64,000 bases of DNA from Paraniabella hibiscisoli (GCF_022512515.1 NZ_JAKWBK010000001.1:1426001-1490000); one strand, 5' to 3'. Positions 11,394-21,201 are shown, numbered from the stretch's first letter. Made by a program: numbers and translations. The notes: generated by a model from the letters alone, not told the origin.

Positions 11394-13095
11394 ATGAAAA
11401 AGATATTTATCATACTACTTATATCGGCGCTGTTCACCTCCTGTGATATAGACCGGTATCCTTACGGATCCATGGACTCAGATAGAATCGTTACAGATCC
11501 GGAAGCTTCCCTGCAGTCTTTATTAAATGGTACTTACGCACAATTAAAAGCCTGGTCCGATCCTATGCATCGTTGCGGCGAGTATGCAGGAGATAATATA
11601 ATGATCAGGGGCTCCTCTACCGACGCATTTTATGAGTTTATCTCATTCTCCCGTTCCCCCAATAACGGCCGCTTAAACCAGTTCTGGAACTCTGGTTATA
11701 AAGCCATCGCGCAGGCCTCCAATGTTATCAATATGATTGAGGAAGGAAGGAAAAAGTGAAGACATTGATAATAACCTGGGAGAATGTTATTTTATACGGG
11801 GCATGTTATATTTTTATTTTGTAAGAGCTTACGGGCGTCCGTATTATCAAAGCCCCGAAACCAATCTGGGTGTGCCTATTGTTAATGGAACACCTCCCGA
11901 TGTGATCAACCTGGAGCTGCCCGACCGTGCCACTGTAAAAGCTACTTACGAGCAGGTGATCAGCGACCTGAAGAAAGCCGAAACATTGCTTACCAAAAAG
12001 AAAGGTCCCGTATATGCTTCAAAAGGCGCAGCCCAGGCCATGCTGTCGCGGGTTTACCTGTATATGAGCGGTACCTACCAGGCGCCCAACAGGGAGTATG
12101 CCCAACTGGCGGTTGATTATGCCGATAAGGTAATCAGCACCGGTGGCTATTCATTACTGCCGCGCGAACAGTTTATGAAATACAATACCCTGAAGCCGGA
12201 GAATAATGCCGAAACCATTTTTGCGGTAAAACGGGTGGCTTCTGAATTTTCAGGTTTTGATCATTATTACGGTGTAGGCGGTATGTATGCCAATATTGGA
12301 GGAATGGGTTGGGGTGAAATGTATGCCAGTGCCAAGCACATCGCTTTATTGAATGAAACCGGGCGTAACGACTGGCGCCCTGCCAAATACAAAATTGTAG
12401 ATGCCCGTGCAGCTTTTATTGAGCCCACCTATGCGGCCGGTGGCGCTGAAGTTTTTCGTTTTATTAAAGAAGATGGTCCTAATGTGCTCAATTATGTACA
12501 GGCAACTATTACACGCAGCGGAGGTACTATAACTTGTAAAGAGGGAGATATTACCTACACGCTCACCCCGGTTGATGCCGCACAGGAAATTTATTCTGTA
12601 CTGTATAAGGATGGAAAAACATATACCGGTGTTATTGACAATTTCATTTCTCTTAACCGTGTGTATCCGCAGTTTTATATTGTAAAATGCTCGCGCGAAG
12701 GCGAAGATTCACATCTTCACTCCCCGCTTATAAGCAGGTTGGGAGAAGTATATTTAAACAGGGCCGAGGCTTATGCAAAGCTGGGTAATTACAGCCAGGC
12801 ATTAACCGATTTGAATACCATTCGTACGCGTTCTATAGCAGGTGGCGGCTATTCGTCGATCGATGCATCCAATGCAAGCGAACGAATAGATAAGGAGCGC
12901 CAGCTGGAGCTTGCTTTCCAGGCAGAGCGCAGCTATGATGTGTTTCGCAATGGCGGCTCTTTAACGCGTCGCTATCCTGGTCCTCACCAACAGTTTGAAG
13001 CAATAGCACCCACCGATTACCGGGTGGTTTATTATATTCCTCAGGACGCCATTAATTCTTATCCGGGAACATTAACACAGAACCCAACTCAATAA
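11394..13095 (+). CDS. SusD/RagB-family outer membrane lipoprotein
   Basis: Lipoprotein signal peptide with lipobox ending LFTSC (Cys17), then a SusD-type TPR-rich ligand-binding fold (FWNSGYKAIAQASNVINMIE; SRLGEVYLNRAEAYAKLGNY; ERQLELAFQAERSYDVFRNG). About 567 residues. The frame changes near 11752 in GGAAAAAGTG; removing one A joins the two halves. It is the surface ligand-binding partner of the SusC just upstream (75-base gap) and ends at a strong terminator. Confidence 0.92.
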
Positions 13096-13114
13096 TTGGT
13101 AAACACGTTTATTG

Positions 13115-13149
13115 GAAAAAAGCTTTGCAAATACTGCAAAGCTTTTTTA
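13115..13149 (+). terminator. Rho-independent terminator after the first SusCD operon
   Basis: A 9-bp stem AGCTTTGCA/TGCAAAGCT (13121-13129 with 13135-13143) is extended by A/T pairs and followed by a T run. Confidence 0.9.
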
Positions 13150-13245
13150 ATGCATTGATTCGTTTTTAGGTATGGAGCATCTGCAGCCTGTGCTGCTAAG
13201 GGTTATTGTATTTTTTGTTTAGAAGGCAAAATAATATCCTGAAAG

Positions 13246-13682
13246 CTATCCCATTACAATATGCATATCATAGCTGGCCGACTGCCGCGCCAGGTTGCCC
13301 AATAGCTGGGGTGCCACCGATTTTTCAAATGCATTCTCTTCTTTTGCATCAATGCCAAATGTTTCAAAAAGAGACATAAAGCCTTTGGGGCTATGCACAT
13401 TCATAAAGCGACAGTTTTCGGTGCCCGCATTTTTAAAAGTATGGAGTGTATTAGCTGGTATATCGATGCTTGAACCTGCCTTAACAGTGACAGCCTTGTC
13501 GCCAATTAGAATTCCATTTCACCTTCGATTACCATAAAAAGTTCATGATAACCCTGGTGATAATGAGGGGGAGGGCCCGGTACGCCCGGTGCGCTGATGC
13601 CTTCCATTAAATCGTAATCACCTGAGGTTTCGTGCAGAATAATTTGGTGCCCCATGCAAACCAGCTCTTTGTTCGATTTCAT
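13246..13682 (-). CDS. Small cupin-domain protein
   Basis: The minus strand reads MKSNKELVCMGHQIILHETS, then the cupin motif GPPPHYHQGYHELFMVIEGE with metal-binding His/His/Glu, and a second half (IGDKAVTVKAGSSIDIPANT, LHTFKNAGTENCRFMNVHSP) after one T is restored near 13510. About 145 residues. Cupins of this size are often sensors or isomerases acting on small molecules; the exact role is unknown. It is divergent from a TetR regulator across an 81-base region with paired operator-like sites, so it is probably the repressor's target. Confidence 0.8.
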
Positions 13683-13696
13683 TTTTTTAGTTTATT

Positions 13697-13762
13697 AGAC
13701 GATTGTCTCACGAATATAGAACTTAGTTTTCGCAATCACAAATTTTTATAAGATATTTGTCT
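13697..13762. promoter_or_regulatory. Paired AGAyNNNNGTCT palindromes in the cupin/TetR divergent promoter
   Basis: AGAC-GATT-GTCT (13697-13708) and AGAT-ATTT-GTCT (13751-13762) share half-sites and an adjacent CTCA; the second touches the TetR start codon at 13764. Two like palindromes flanking a divergent promoter fit a TetR-type autoregulatory operator. Confidence 0.5.
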
Positions 13763-13763
13763 C

Positions 13764-14433
13764 ATGAGTAACGATAACATATCGAGTGGCCGCATCAACC
13801 AGAAATTGAAAACGCAGCAACGCATACTGGAAACAGCCAGGAAAATGCTGCTTTCTAAGAAAGATTTTTCTTTAGAAGATGTTGCTGCCAAAATGCAGAT
13901 CTCCAGGGCTACTATTTACAGGTATTATCCCAATATCGATATTCTTTGTTTGGATGTAGCCATTGCCATGACCAATAAAGACCCGGAAGACTTTTCTTTT
14001 TACGTAAAAGATATGGACCTGGCACAGTCTCTCTTTTTATGTGCAGGACTACTTCAACAACCTGATACAAAAGCATGAAACACCGTTTAGAAAGTACCTG
14101 AGCCTGGTGCTCGATAAATCGGTAAAGGGCGAAAAGGCCAGCGCGCACCGGGGTGGCAGGCGACCTAAAACACTGGAAGTGGTGATGCGGCCTTTTCGTG
14201 ACGAGGTTGGAGACAAGAACTATGAGAACTTAAAGAACATTGTAACCGTACTTTGCGGTGTTGAACCGTTGATCGTTAATAAAGATGTGAACCGCCTCAA
14301 CAACAGGCAATCTAATGAGCTGTTGAAATGGGCATTGGAGATGATTTTAAAAGGTATTGCTGCCGATAAAAAGGCAGGTAACAATAAGCCCTACTTATTT
14401 TTCCCGTTGCAGCAGTATTGCTGTATCAGGTGA
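13764..14433 (+). CDS. TetR/AcrR-family transcriptional regulator
   Basis: N-terminal helix-turn-helix (QQRILETARKMLLSKKDFSL, EDVAAKMQISRATIYRYYPN) is diagnostic of TetR, followed by an all-helical ligand domain of about 150 residues. The frame changes near 14036 in the CTTTTTATG run; removing one T joins DLAQSLF to YVQDYFNNLIQKHETPF. The far C-terminus (PYLFFPLQQYCCIR) may be affected by a further uncertain shift. It likely represses itself and the divergent cupin gene. Confidence 0.85.
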
Positions 14434-14487
14434 AAACATCACCCGGTACTAAAAGCAGGTATTGACTAAGCAACGTATCTTTAAAAG

Positions 14488-15083
14488 ATGATGAAAGTAG
14501 CGGTATTGCTGTTTAATAATTTTGAAACCCTCGATGTTTTCGGGCCGGTGGAAGTATTCGGCAGACTTGATGGTTTATATACCATAGCGTTTTATTCACT
14601 GCGTGGCGGCCTCATCAGCAAGCAACATGGCGTTGTTCTTTCGACCGGTAAGCTGGAAACCATTACTAACCCGGTTGAAATTTTTTAGTTCCCGGCGGTT
14701 TGGGTACCCGAACTGAGGTTAATAATTTGGCGCTCATCGAAAAAATAAAAGCAATATCCGATCAAAGCAAATATGTATTAACGGTATGTACCGGCAGCGC
14801 CTTGTTGGCCCGAACCGGTTTGCTCGATCATAAAAAAGCCACTTCCAATAAAAGGGCCTTCGCCTGGGTAAGCGGTAACGGACCACATGTGCAATGGAAC
14901 AAAGCGGCCCGCTGGGTAGTGGATGGTAAATTCTATACCTCGTCCGGGGTAAGCGCAGGCATTGATATGTGTTTAGGTTTTTTGAGAGACCGGTACGGGA
15001 TTGAATTTGTAAGAAAACTGGCAACTGAAATAGAATACAACTGGGTGGAAGATAGCAGCGATGATACCTTTAAGGCGATGTGA
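14488..15083 (+). CDS. DJ-1/PfpI-family protein (class I glutamine amidotransferase-like)
   Basis: MMKVAVLLFNNFETLDVFGP begins a flavodoxin-like fold, with the nucleophile elbow cysteine in YVLTVCTGSALLARTGLLDH (about 14780). About 198 residues. One T must be restored near 14685 in the T6 run to join EIF to LVPGGLGTRTEV. Members include deglycase/chaperone-like and isonitrile-hydratase-like enzymes; the specific activity is not evident. It lies just downstream of TetR in the same direction and may be regulated with it. Confidence 0.85.
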
Positions 15084-15100
15084 TTCAATGCATAAAACTC

Positions 15101-15119
15101 GCTGGTGAAAAACACCAGC
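15101..15119. repeat. Small hairpin GCTGGTG-N5-CACCAGC
   Basis: A 7-bp perfect stem with a 5-base A loop lies 18 bases after the DJ-1 stop codon. It resembles, in opposite orientation, the TTGGTG-TTTTT-CACCAA hairpins scattered through 18.7-33.4 kb. Confidence 0.5.
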
Positions 15120-15164
15120 AAGGGCTAAAAAAATGAACTGCCTGACTATTAGAAACTTATATTT

Positions 15165-15811
15165 ATGAAAACAGCCGAAGAGCGAAAACTGGAAACAGAA
15201 GAATTATTAAGGGAACTGAATATGCCGTATATAGACCATTTGCCTTTCATCGAAGAGGAAACCGAAACCCGGCTAAGAACCGCACGGGAGATCGCAGAAC
15301 GGATTCTGATTTTAACCTATCTGAATTATGTATCAGAAGTTCCTGCAGATGCTTCGAAAGTGATCGTATTTTTGAAAGCAAATGCACTTTGGGACAAAGT
15401 GTCGCCTGCAGAAAAAGACCTGTTCCAAAAAAAATCCTAACGAGGCAGGAAGAGGTTAATATTTCCTGGCGTACAGAAGCCATTTGGTTATTGCTTTGGG
15501 CTATCCATAAAGTTGAAAATCTGGCACTCCCCACTCACGAAATTGAGCCTAACGATATCTTCGAAAGGCTTCCTGAGTTTTTAAGTGACCCGTCGGGTTT
15601 TATTAGAGAAGCCATGGTCAGACCCACTTCAGCAATTCTGGATATGTCTGATCTTGTGTACCGGCTCCATTGGGCAGCAAAAAACGCAGACCTGAATAAT
15701 GAACCTATGCCTGGCGGACTCAAGTTAAGCATTGTAATGGAGCGGCACTACGCCATCAACTGGCTTACTTTTTATGCTGATGACTGGGACGATATAACAT
15801 TAGATACCTAG
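15165..15811 (+). CDS. DUF4272-domain protein
   Basis: About 215 residues, read as one protein after adding one A near 15437 in an A8 run (DLFQKK to ILTRQEEVNISWRTEAIWLL). The motif WRTEAIWLLLWAI and the ending HYAINWLTFYADDWDDITLD match DUF4272, a family frequent in Bacteroidota and often seen near polymorphic-toxin immunity genes. No catalytic residues are evident. It begins a run of small genes of unrelated families. Confidence 0.8.
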
Positions 15812-15842
15812 AAGTATCTTTGATTAGTATAGAAATTTGCAA

Positions 15843-16214
15843 ATGAAAAACGAATTAAAATATCTGGAGCTTAAAACAGGTTTTTCCGACGATGGCCCGG
15901 CATGGATCGGGTATGTATCTTTTTCAAAAACGGGGAGAATGCTGTATTTTAATGGGAAGGCTTTTCATGGAAATGGGCACGGCAACTGTTACGATGTTGA
16001 AAGCGGGGAGCTGTATTGGATAACAGGTATAAAACACAATGGCGATAACCGGCATCCATTGGGTAAAGGTGTGATTCATATGGACAAGGATGCTGTCGAA
16101 GAATATGAATCAATTACCGGGGTAAAAATTGAGAATAATAAAAGCTATAAAATCATAACAGTTCAATCTACCGATAAAAGCCGGATTCGTCAAATGATGA
16201 ATGAAAAGCTATAA
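15843..16214 (+). CDS. Small conserved hypothetical protein
   Basis: An intact cytoplasmic protein of 123 residues from the ATG at 15843 (an upstream in-frame TTG at 15837 is less likely). It begins MKNELKYLELKTGFSDDGPA and contains GYVSFSKTGRMLYFNGKAFH. The pattern looks like a small all-beta domain. I do not recognise a function. It lies 31 bases after the DUF4272 gene. Confidence 0.7.
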   Translation: MKNELKYLELKTGFSDDGPAWIGYVSFSKTGRMLYFNGKAFHGNGHGNCYDVESGELYWITGIKHNGDNRHPLGKGVIHMDKDAVEEYESITGVKIENNKSYKIITVQSTDKSRIRQMMNEKL

Positions 16215-16261
16215 AGTGAATGTAGAAAACAGGAATCATTTTCAAGGATAAAAAATGAATA

Positions 16262-16681
16262 ATGCGGATATTCGTCTTACTTATAATATTGCAAGGATTA
16301 AACCAAACTGCCAGAGCCGATACCATTGATTACTGGCATGTTTACTACAATAAGATCAAGATAAAGGAGTATAACCTTAATACGAGAGAAACAGTTATCT
16401 TAAAAGCCAGGGACATAAAAAAAGCGGATAAACTTGTAATTAAATACTTTCGGGATACACCTTGCAATAACTGTGAATCGGCTATGACAATCGAAAATGA
16501 CAAGCATGTTGTGATCTTGAAAGGAATGGGAAGAGGAACTTTTAACCCTGTCGGTATCTCTCTTTACGATCTTTTGCAACACCATATAAGAACTAAAGAG
16601 AACATTTATTCAGTTTTTTACAATGAAGGTCAACATAGGCTGGAAAAAGAAGATCCGATTTTTAAAATTAAATTGGAGTAA
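16262..16681 (+). CDS. Small secreted hypothetical protein
   Basis: 139 residues with an N-terminal signal peptide (MRIFVLLIILQGLNQTARA) and a mature region containing two cysteines in TPCNNCESAM. No family recognised. It lies between two other small genes and ends 12 bases before the next start, so co-transcription is likely. Confidence 0.6.
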   Translation: MRIFVLLIILQGLNQTARADTIDYWHVYYNKIKIKEYNLNTRETVILKARDIKKADKLVIKYFRDTPCNNCESAMTIENDKHVVILKGMGRGTFNPVGISLYDLLQHHIRTKENIYSVFYNEGQHRLEKEDPIFKIKLE

Positions 16682-16693
16682 TATCTAATCGTG

Positions 16694-17149
16694 ATGATGA
16701 AGAACAGCAAATTCACCAGGAGCATAATGATTCGTTGTAATGCAGAGACTGCATTTGACTATACGCAGGATTATGACCATCGTTTGAATTGGGATAGTTT
16801 TTTAAAAAAGGCGGAACTTGTAGAAGGAGCAAAAGCTGCAGGTCTGGGTGTTAAAGCCTGGTGCGTTGCTAAAAACGGGTTGGGTATGGAAACCCAATAT
16901 GTGTCTTTTAACCGTCCGAGGGCAACAGCCATTAAAATGACTAAAGGTCCCTTTATGTTCCAATTGTTTTTAGGGTCGTGGACCTTTAAAGAAGTACAGG
17001 CAGAATTGACAGAAGTTGTTTTTTTATACTCCTTCAGGCTCCGGTTTCCTTTTAACATGATAAGTGGTACAATCAAAAGAAATTTACAGACGAACGTGGA
17101 ACAAAGGCTAAGAGATCTGAAAAGCGTTATTGAACAGTCGAAGGCATAA
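16694..17149 (+). CDS. SRPBCC-family (polyketide cyclase/dehydrase-like) protein
   Basis: About 151 residues. The pattern RSIMIRCNAETAFDYTQDYD, LNWDSFLKKAELVEG, and a C-terminal amphipathic helix (KRNLQTNVEQRLRDLKSVIE) is typical of START/SRPBCC helix-grip proteins that bind small hydrophobic ligands. GTG at 16691 and ATG at 16694 are both possible starts; ATG is preferred. The ligand is unknown. Confidence 0.75.
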   Translation: MMKNSKFTRSIMIRCNAETAFDYTQDYDHRLNWDSFLKKAELVEGAKAAGLGVKAWCVAKNGLGMETQYVSFNRPRATAIKMTKGPFMFQLFLGSWTFKEVQAELTEVVFLYSFRLRFPFNMISGTIKRNLQTNVEQRLRDLKSVIEQSKA

Positions 17150-17172
17150 AGCAGGCGAAAGACAAAGTTTCT

Positions 17173-17607
17173 ATGAGAACAAAAAAATCAATAAGACATG
17201 ATGAGCAAGGGGAGCGGGAGATTGAAAAAGCAGTTGCAAGATTTTCGCAGCGCCTGATGTCGGATTCTAAATGGGTAAAACTAATCGGAAAGTTAATAGA
17301 GCACATTGACAAAGTATGCAAAGTAAAGTTTAAGAAAGTGCAAAGTGATCAGATAGGCGAATTATACCTGGAAGCCGACACGGCGTTTGGCTTCGATTAT
17401 TGGGAGGACGGATTTGAAGAACACAATTCTTTAGGAGGCGTATTGGCATTTAAAGAAATTGAATACCTTTTATTTCCTAAGGTTATCGATAAGGACGAAC
17501 CTGTTGAGCAGGATATCAAGTATATCGAGGAACTGATAAAGAGTATCGGAGACTTTTGCCTGGATATAGATGAGCAGAGGCTAAAGCTAATTGGTTACAG
17601 AGCATAA
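17173..17607 (+). CDS. Hypothetical protein
   Basis: 144 residues, acidic, predicted cytoplasmic and mainly helical (GEREIEKAVARFSQRLMSDS; DIKYIEELIKSIGDFCLDID). No recognised domain. It follows the SRPBCC gene by 23 bases, and a degenerate gene fragment follows. Confidence 0.6.
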   Translation: MRTKKSIRHDEQGEREIEKAVARFSQRLMSDSKWVKLIGKLIEHIDKVCKVKFKKVQSDQIGELYLEADTAFGFDYWEDGFEEHNSLGGVLAFKEIEYLLFPKVIDKDEPVEQDIKYIEELIKSIGDFCLDIDEQRLKLIGYRA

Positions 17608-17641
17608 AATACGATGCGCTTATTAAATCAAAAGTGACAAC

Positions 17642-17875
17642 AACATACAATATCAATTGGCTAACAGATAAGTTTCAGAACGTCGATCATCTAAGTTATC
17701 TTTATTTATGGGGACTTACGAATAAAACTGGAGCAATTACCTTCAAAATCGTTCTCCCAAGGAGAAGACCATTTACCAACTAATCTATCTACTACCGCAG
17801 GAATGTAACGAGTCTTATGGGTAATCTGCTGGCTTTAAGGGCTTTAAAAGGTCACATGAAGAAGACAAGCATCAA
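17642..17875 (+). pseudogene. Probable remnant of a NADAR-family (ribosylation-related) gene
   Basis: The first 150 bases translate as YNINWLTDKFQNVDHLSYLY and LWGLTNKTG, resembling the N-terminus of NADAR (YbiA-like) proteins. Near 17820-17860 another frame gives GNLLALRALKGHMKK, resembling the family's conserved C-terminal GxNLLGFALMEVR. The central domain is missing and stops interrupt every frame, so it is likely a decayed copy. The identification is from pattern memory only. Confidence 0.4.
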
Positions 17876-17878
17876 ATA

Positions 17879-18499
17879 ATGAGAGATTTATTAGCTTTAA
17901 TACTGATCGATTGGAGAACCTTAATTCGCGGCTGGCTGCTGTGTTTTGCCCTGTCTTTTCCCTTTATGTTTTTACCCACTATTGTTGCCAATGGCTGGTT
18001 GTTGACCCCGCTTTTTCGGCGTATTCCTCAGGCCACATTATATGCAGGCTTGTTTGCTTTAGCAATAATTATTGCGGCGGTTGCGCAGAACTATCAGTCG
18101 CTGGCTGCCAGGAAGAGGATCTTTGATCAACCGGCATTTGAGCGCCTTTCATTTTACGGTAGGCTTGATGGTTTAGGCAGCATGAGTAATCACATTGAAA
18201 CATTTTTAGTAGGAAAAATCAGCAAGTATTTTTTCCGGATTAATATAATCGACCCGGGAGCTGCAGTACTTGAAATAAAAATCGTTCCCTTTATCGATTT
18301 ATCTGCTGATCCCGATTTGATGAAACAGATAGAGCAGGGCTCTAACTTTCCCGGGGAGTTATTTTTCGGGCAGGTGATAGGCTTAACCCAAAGTGAACTC
18401 CAAAGCGAGACGATTCTGTTCGATCGGCTAAAAGAATGGGATAAAATATTAACTGAACATGGAGCATTGCCGATAAATGTGGACGTGGGTGAACTTTGA
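17879..18499 (+). CDS. Membrane protein of unknown function
   Basis: 206 residues. Two hydrophobic segments near the N-terminus (LIRGWLLCFALSFPFMFLPT; ATLYAGLFALAIIIAAVAQN) are followed by a soluble C-terminal domain of about 120 residues (FLVGKISKYFFRINIIDPGA). No family recognised. The start overlaps the end of the preceding remnant. Confidence 0.6.
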   Translation: MRDLLALILIDWRTLIRGWLLCFALSFPFMFLPTIVANGWLLTPLFRRIPQATLYAGLFALAIIIAAVAQNYQSLAARKRIFDQPAFERLSFYGRLDGLGSMSNHIETFLVGKISKYFFRINIIDPGAAVLEIKIVPFIDLSADPDLMKQIEQGSNFPGELFFGQVIGLTQSELQSETILFDRLKEWDKILTEHGALPINVDVGEL

Positions 18500-18964
18500 G
18501 ACTTGAAGTCTTAAGTAACAAATTAATCCCGGGGCGGCACCCTAGGGAGTAGACCCTTTACTAGCTATCCTTCAGTGCCAATGATAGGTTTACAATCTCC
18601 ATAGTTATTGTTATTCCGACGCCCGCGAAGCTGGCGAGGAATCTGCTCGATTCAAGAGACCTTTCGGCTGCGCTCCGCTCAAGATGACGATTCTTTTTTG
18701 GCATCGTTCTATTATTAATAATTCTTGCCACGATTGATGTTTTTCATCAACCGCCTACAGCCGCCATTATCTCCAAGATTGTCTTGCTATTTCCTGCCAA
18801 CCTGTTTCTATTGATTAAAAACACCATCAGGCATTTATGCTCCAATCCCTTTTAATCTATCTTTGCCCCCTTTTTAGCCACCGGTTTTGCGGACAAACCT
18901 TTTCCAGGCAATGCGCTACAACCTTTGGCAATTGACCCATACCCTTACGAACAACTAAACATAC
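18500..18964. other. Non-coding stretch with interspersed-repeat fragments
   Basis: No credible ORF. It holds a repeat fragment around 18640-18690 (CTTTCGGCTGCGCTCCGCTC followed by AAGATGACG), a widespread type in Bacteroidota intergenic DNA, and the small hairpin at 18734-18750. Confidence 0.5.
18734..18750. repeat. Hairpin TTGATG-TTTTT-CATCAA
   Basis: A 6-bp perfect stem with a five-T loop, one of a recurring hairpin family in this window (others at 25743, 28907, 29847, 32058 and 33318). Confidence 0.6.
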
Positions 18965-19683
18965 ATGAGCAACTGCAAAAACTGCAACGAGCCCCTCACT
19001 GGTAAATATTGTGCTGCCTGTGGACAGCCTGCCCAGCTTAAACGGGTAGATTCTCATTATATCGTACACGAAATAGAACATATCCTGCATTTTGAAAAAG
19101 GCATTTTATACACCATTCGTGAACTCATGCTCCGGCCCGGACAAAACGTGCGGCATTTTCTTTCCGAAAATCGCAGCCGGCTGGTAAAGCCCATTATCTT
19201 TTTAATTGTAGCCTCACTGATCTATTCGCTCATCAACCACTTCTTTCATATTGAAGATGAGTATATGAGTTTCGATGGAAATGAGGCCTCTGCCACCGCA
19301 GCAATTTTTGCATGGGTGCAGGCGCATTATGGCTATGCCAATATCATCATGGGGGTATTTATCGCCTGGTGGACGAAGATCTTTTTCGCAAGCACGGGTT
19401 CAATATTTTCGAAATATTGATACTGCTTTGTTTTGTAATGGGCATTGGCATGTTGCTATTTGCGTTGTTTGCCATTTTAGAGGGTGTAACACATCTCAGG
19501 CTTATGCAGTTTGGAGGTATCGCCGCCCTTATTTATTCCGCCTGGGCCATCGGGCAGTTTTTTAGCCCTAAAAAAGCAGGCAGCTATATTAAGGCCTTAA
19601 TTGCTTACCTGCTTGGCAGTCTCAGCTTTGTTATTGTTGCGGTAGCTATTGGTATTATTATCGATCTGATATTTAAGAAATAA
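18965..19683 (+). CDS. DUF3667-domain zinc-ribbon membrane protein
   Basis: N-terminal zinc ribbon CKNCNEPLTGKYCAACGQPA, then HEIEHILHFEKGILYTIREL and the family motif LRPGQNVRHFLSENRSRLVK, followed by about four to five transmembrane segments. About 240 residues. One T must be restored near 19388 to join WWTKIFF to RKHGFNIFEILILLCFVMGI. DUF3667 proteins are common in Bacteroidota and of unknown function. Confidence 0.88.
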
Positions 19684-19927
19684 CGAAGTCATCTTATTAG
19701 ACAGATTAATTGGAACTGGCATTTAGGTTTATACATGTTGCCGGTTGGTGTTTAATGTGGCCTTGCAAAAATGGCGTCAAAAAAACAATTGAAGTAAGCC
19801 GTTAAAAAGCCGCCACTGTTCGAGCCTGCAGGGTCTGAATAACTGCCAGCAATTATGGAGCGAGTTTGGCGGGTTTAGGCTTACAAGATTGCTTTTAGCC
19901 ATTTTTTCAAAGCCTTGAATTTTTGCT

Positions 19928-19953
19928 CCACTTTTGTTTCAAGACAAAAGTGG
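19928..19953. repeat. Interspersed hairpin CCACTTTTGT-N6-ACAAAAGTGG
   Basis: A 10-bp perfect stem within a longer repeat module beginning TTTTTGCTCC and ending GGAAAAAG. A second copy lies at 38007-38032, also preceded by a CACTGTTCGAGCC module. Confidence 0.75.
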
Positions 19954-20701
19954 AAAAAGAAATAGCAGAACGCACATTTACTATTAATCAATTGGATGAA
20001 TTATACAATTTACGGACGAAATATTAATGTTAACATAACTAGCCAATACTAAACGAGGTGCCTCTAAGGGAGGCATGCCCACCTCCGAGGTGGGTTGGGA
20101 TGCCTGAAGCCTGGGTTCACCCACCAAAGATCTAAGTTAGCAGTTCTTCTACCTTTGCCATCGCAGCCCGCGGCTTTGCTGTTGCGGTAGTAAGATAACC
20201 CTACCTGTATTTGAGCTGAGTTAACCCGGTAAGTACCTGAGCTGATGCATTGTAAAGCAGAGAGCTGAGGATGTTTACCCAAGTTCGCCCGATGGTTTTA
20301 TGAATTGGAGAGGTATCTTCCTGAGTTCGCGAAGCTCCTGTACCCGGCCGCGAAGGTTAGGGCTGGGGCGACTAATTTTAGAGCTTTGCGCGCGAAGTCT
20401 TTCATCCAGCTGGCAAAGGTCTGCATTATTCGGCCGAAGGTTTTAATCCCGCCGCCGGAGTTCGGCGCCCTCAGCCGAAGCAAAAACTTAATTGGCGAAG
20501 GAAAAGGTTCGCGAACTCGCGGTAGGGGTGGGTAAAGGTGTGGAACATATAGTTTGTCTTTCTGTATTTGCTAAAAATCAATGGAATACTATTTACATAG
20601 TGCTCAACATAGGTGGAACTAGTTGAGAAGACATCAACTCAAAGAAGCGAAGGGTATGCAAAACCTCACTGTGTTGCTAAGGCTGAAGTTGCCGGGGAAT
20701 C

Positions 20702-20732
20702 ATTGTTGTTTCGTTTATTTCGTTTAATTTTG
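20702..20732 (+). promoter_or_regulatory. Bacteroidota-type promoter of the excisionase-like/PIN operon
   Basis: ATTG (20702-20705), exactly 19 bases, then TAATTTTG (20725-20732) matches the Bacteroidota -33/-7 consensus TTTG-N19-TAnnTTTG with one mismatch. The start codon follows 22 bases later. Confidence 0.6.
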
Positions 20733-20754
20733 TATTGTAACAAAATGACAAATC

Positions 20755-21201
20755 ATGGAGACAATAGAAAAAGTAAGTAAGGCCGAACAGAAAGTAGCTA
20801 TTGAATCCTACGATGCTTTAGCCGCTGTTATCGAACAATTAAAATCGAGCAACCCCGAAATAGAAATAGAAGAAACCGGCGAGAAAATTAAGATTCCTCT
20901 TAAAGCCCTGAAGTTTTTAGGACAAATGCTGAAAGCAATGAGTACGGGAAAAATGATTTCCCTCGTGCCTGTCGCTACTGAAGTAACTACACAACGGGCG
21001 GCAGAAATGTTAGGATGTTCCCGGCCACATATCGTTAAGCTTTTAGAAAAAGGAGATCTAGATTTTACCAAGGTTGGGAAGCATCGGCGCATTAAATTTG
21101 AAGATGTTGTTCAGTATAAACAGAAAATGAAAGAAGAGCAAAAGAAACACATTACAGATATCATGAGCTCTGACGAAGAAAGCGGTTTGTATGATTCATA
21201 G
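20755..21201 (+). CDS. Excisionase-type HTH antitoxin (partner of PIN toxin)
   Basis: 148 residues. The C-terminal half carries a MerR/excisionase-type winged helix (TTQRAAEMLGCSRPHIVKLL, GKHRRIKFEDVVQYK), and the N-terminal half is a helical region. It overlaps the following PIN-domain gene by 11 bases. This antitoxin-PIN arrangement is a known type II toxin-antitoxin layout: the antitoxin neutralises the nuclease and represses the operon. Confidence 0.85.
   Translation: METIEKVSKAEQKVAIESYDALAAVIEQLKSSNPEIEIEETGEKIKIPLKALKFLGQMLKAMSTGKMISLVPVATEVTTQRAAEMLGCSRPHIVKLLEKGDLDFTKVGKHRRIKFEDVVQYKQKMKEEQKKHITDIMSSDEESGLYDS

Larger units (their letters stand above)
19684..20754. other. 1.07-kb non-coding region with repeats and an unexplained GC-rich core
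   Basis: It contains a copy of a two-module interspersed repeat (about 19794-19960) and a GC-rich segment (about 20050-20540) rich in TTCGCGAA-like words and short inverted repeats. Short ORFs on both strands of the GC-rich part look spurious. The promoter of the following toxin-antitoxin pair lies at its end. Confidence 0.5.

Noticed and set aside
11394..13095. SusD split into two genuine genes at 11737
   Set aside because: The two frames overlap at an A-run, and removal of one base gives a single normal-length SusD, so a sequencing error is simpler.
13295..13537. 80-codon plus-strand ORF
   Set aside because: It is antisense to the cupin gene, whose cupin motif on the minus strand is clear.
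20298..20535. 61- and 76-codon ORFs on opposite strands in the GC-rich block
   Set aside because: They overlap each other, have biased repeat-like composition and no conserved motif.
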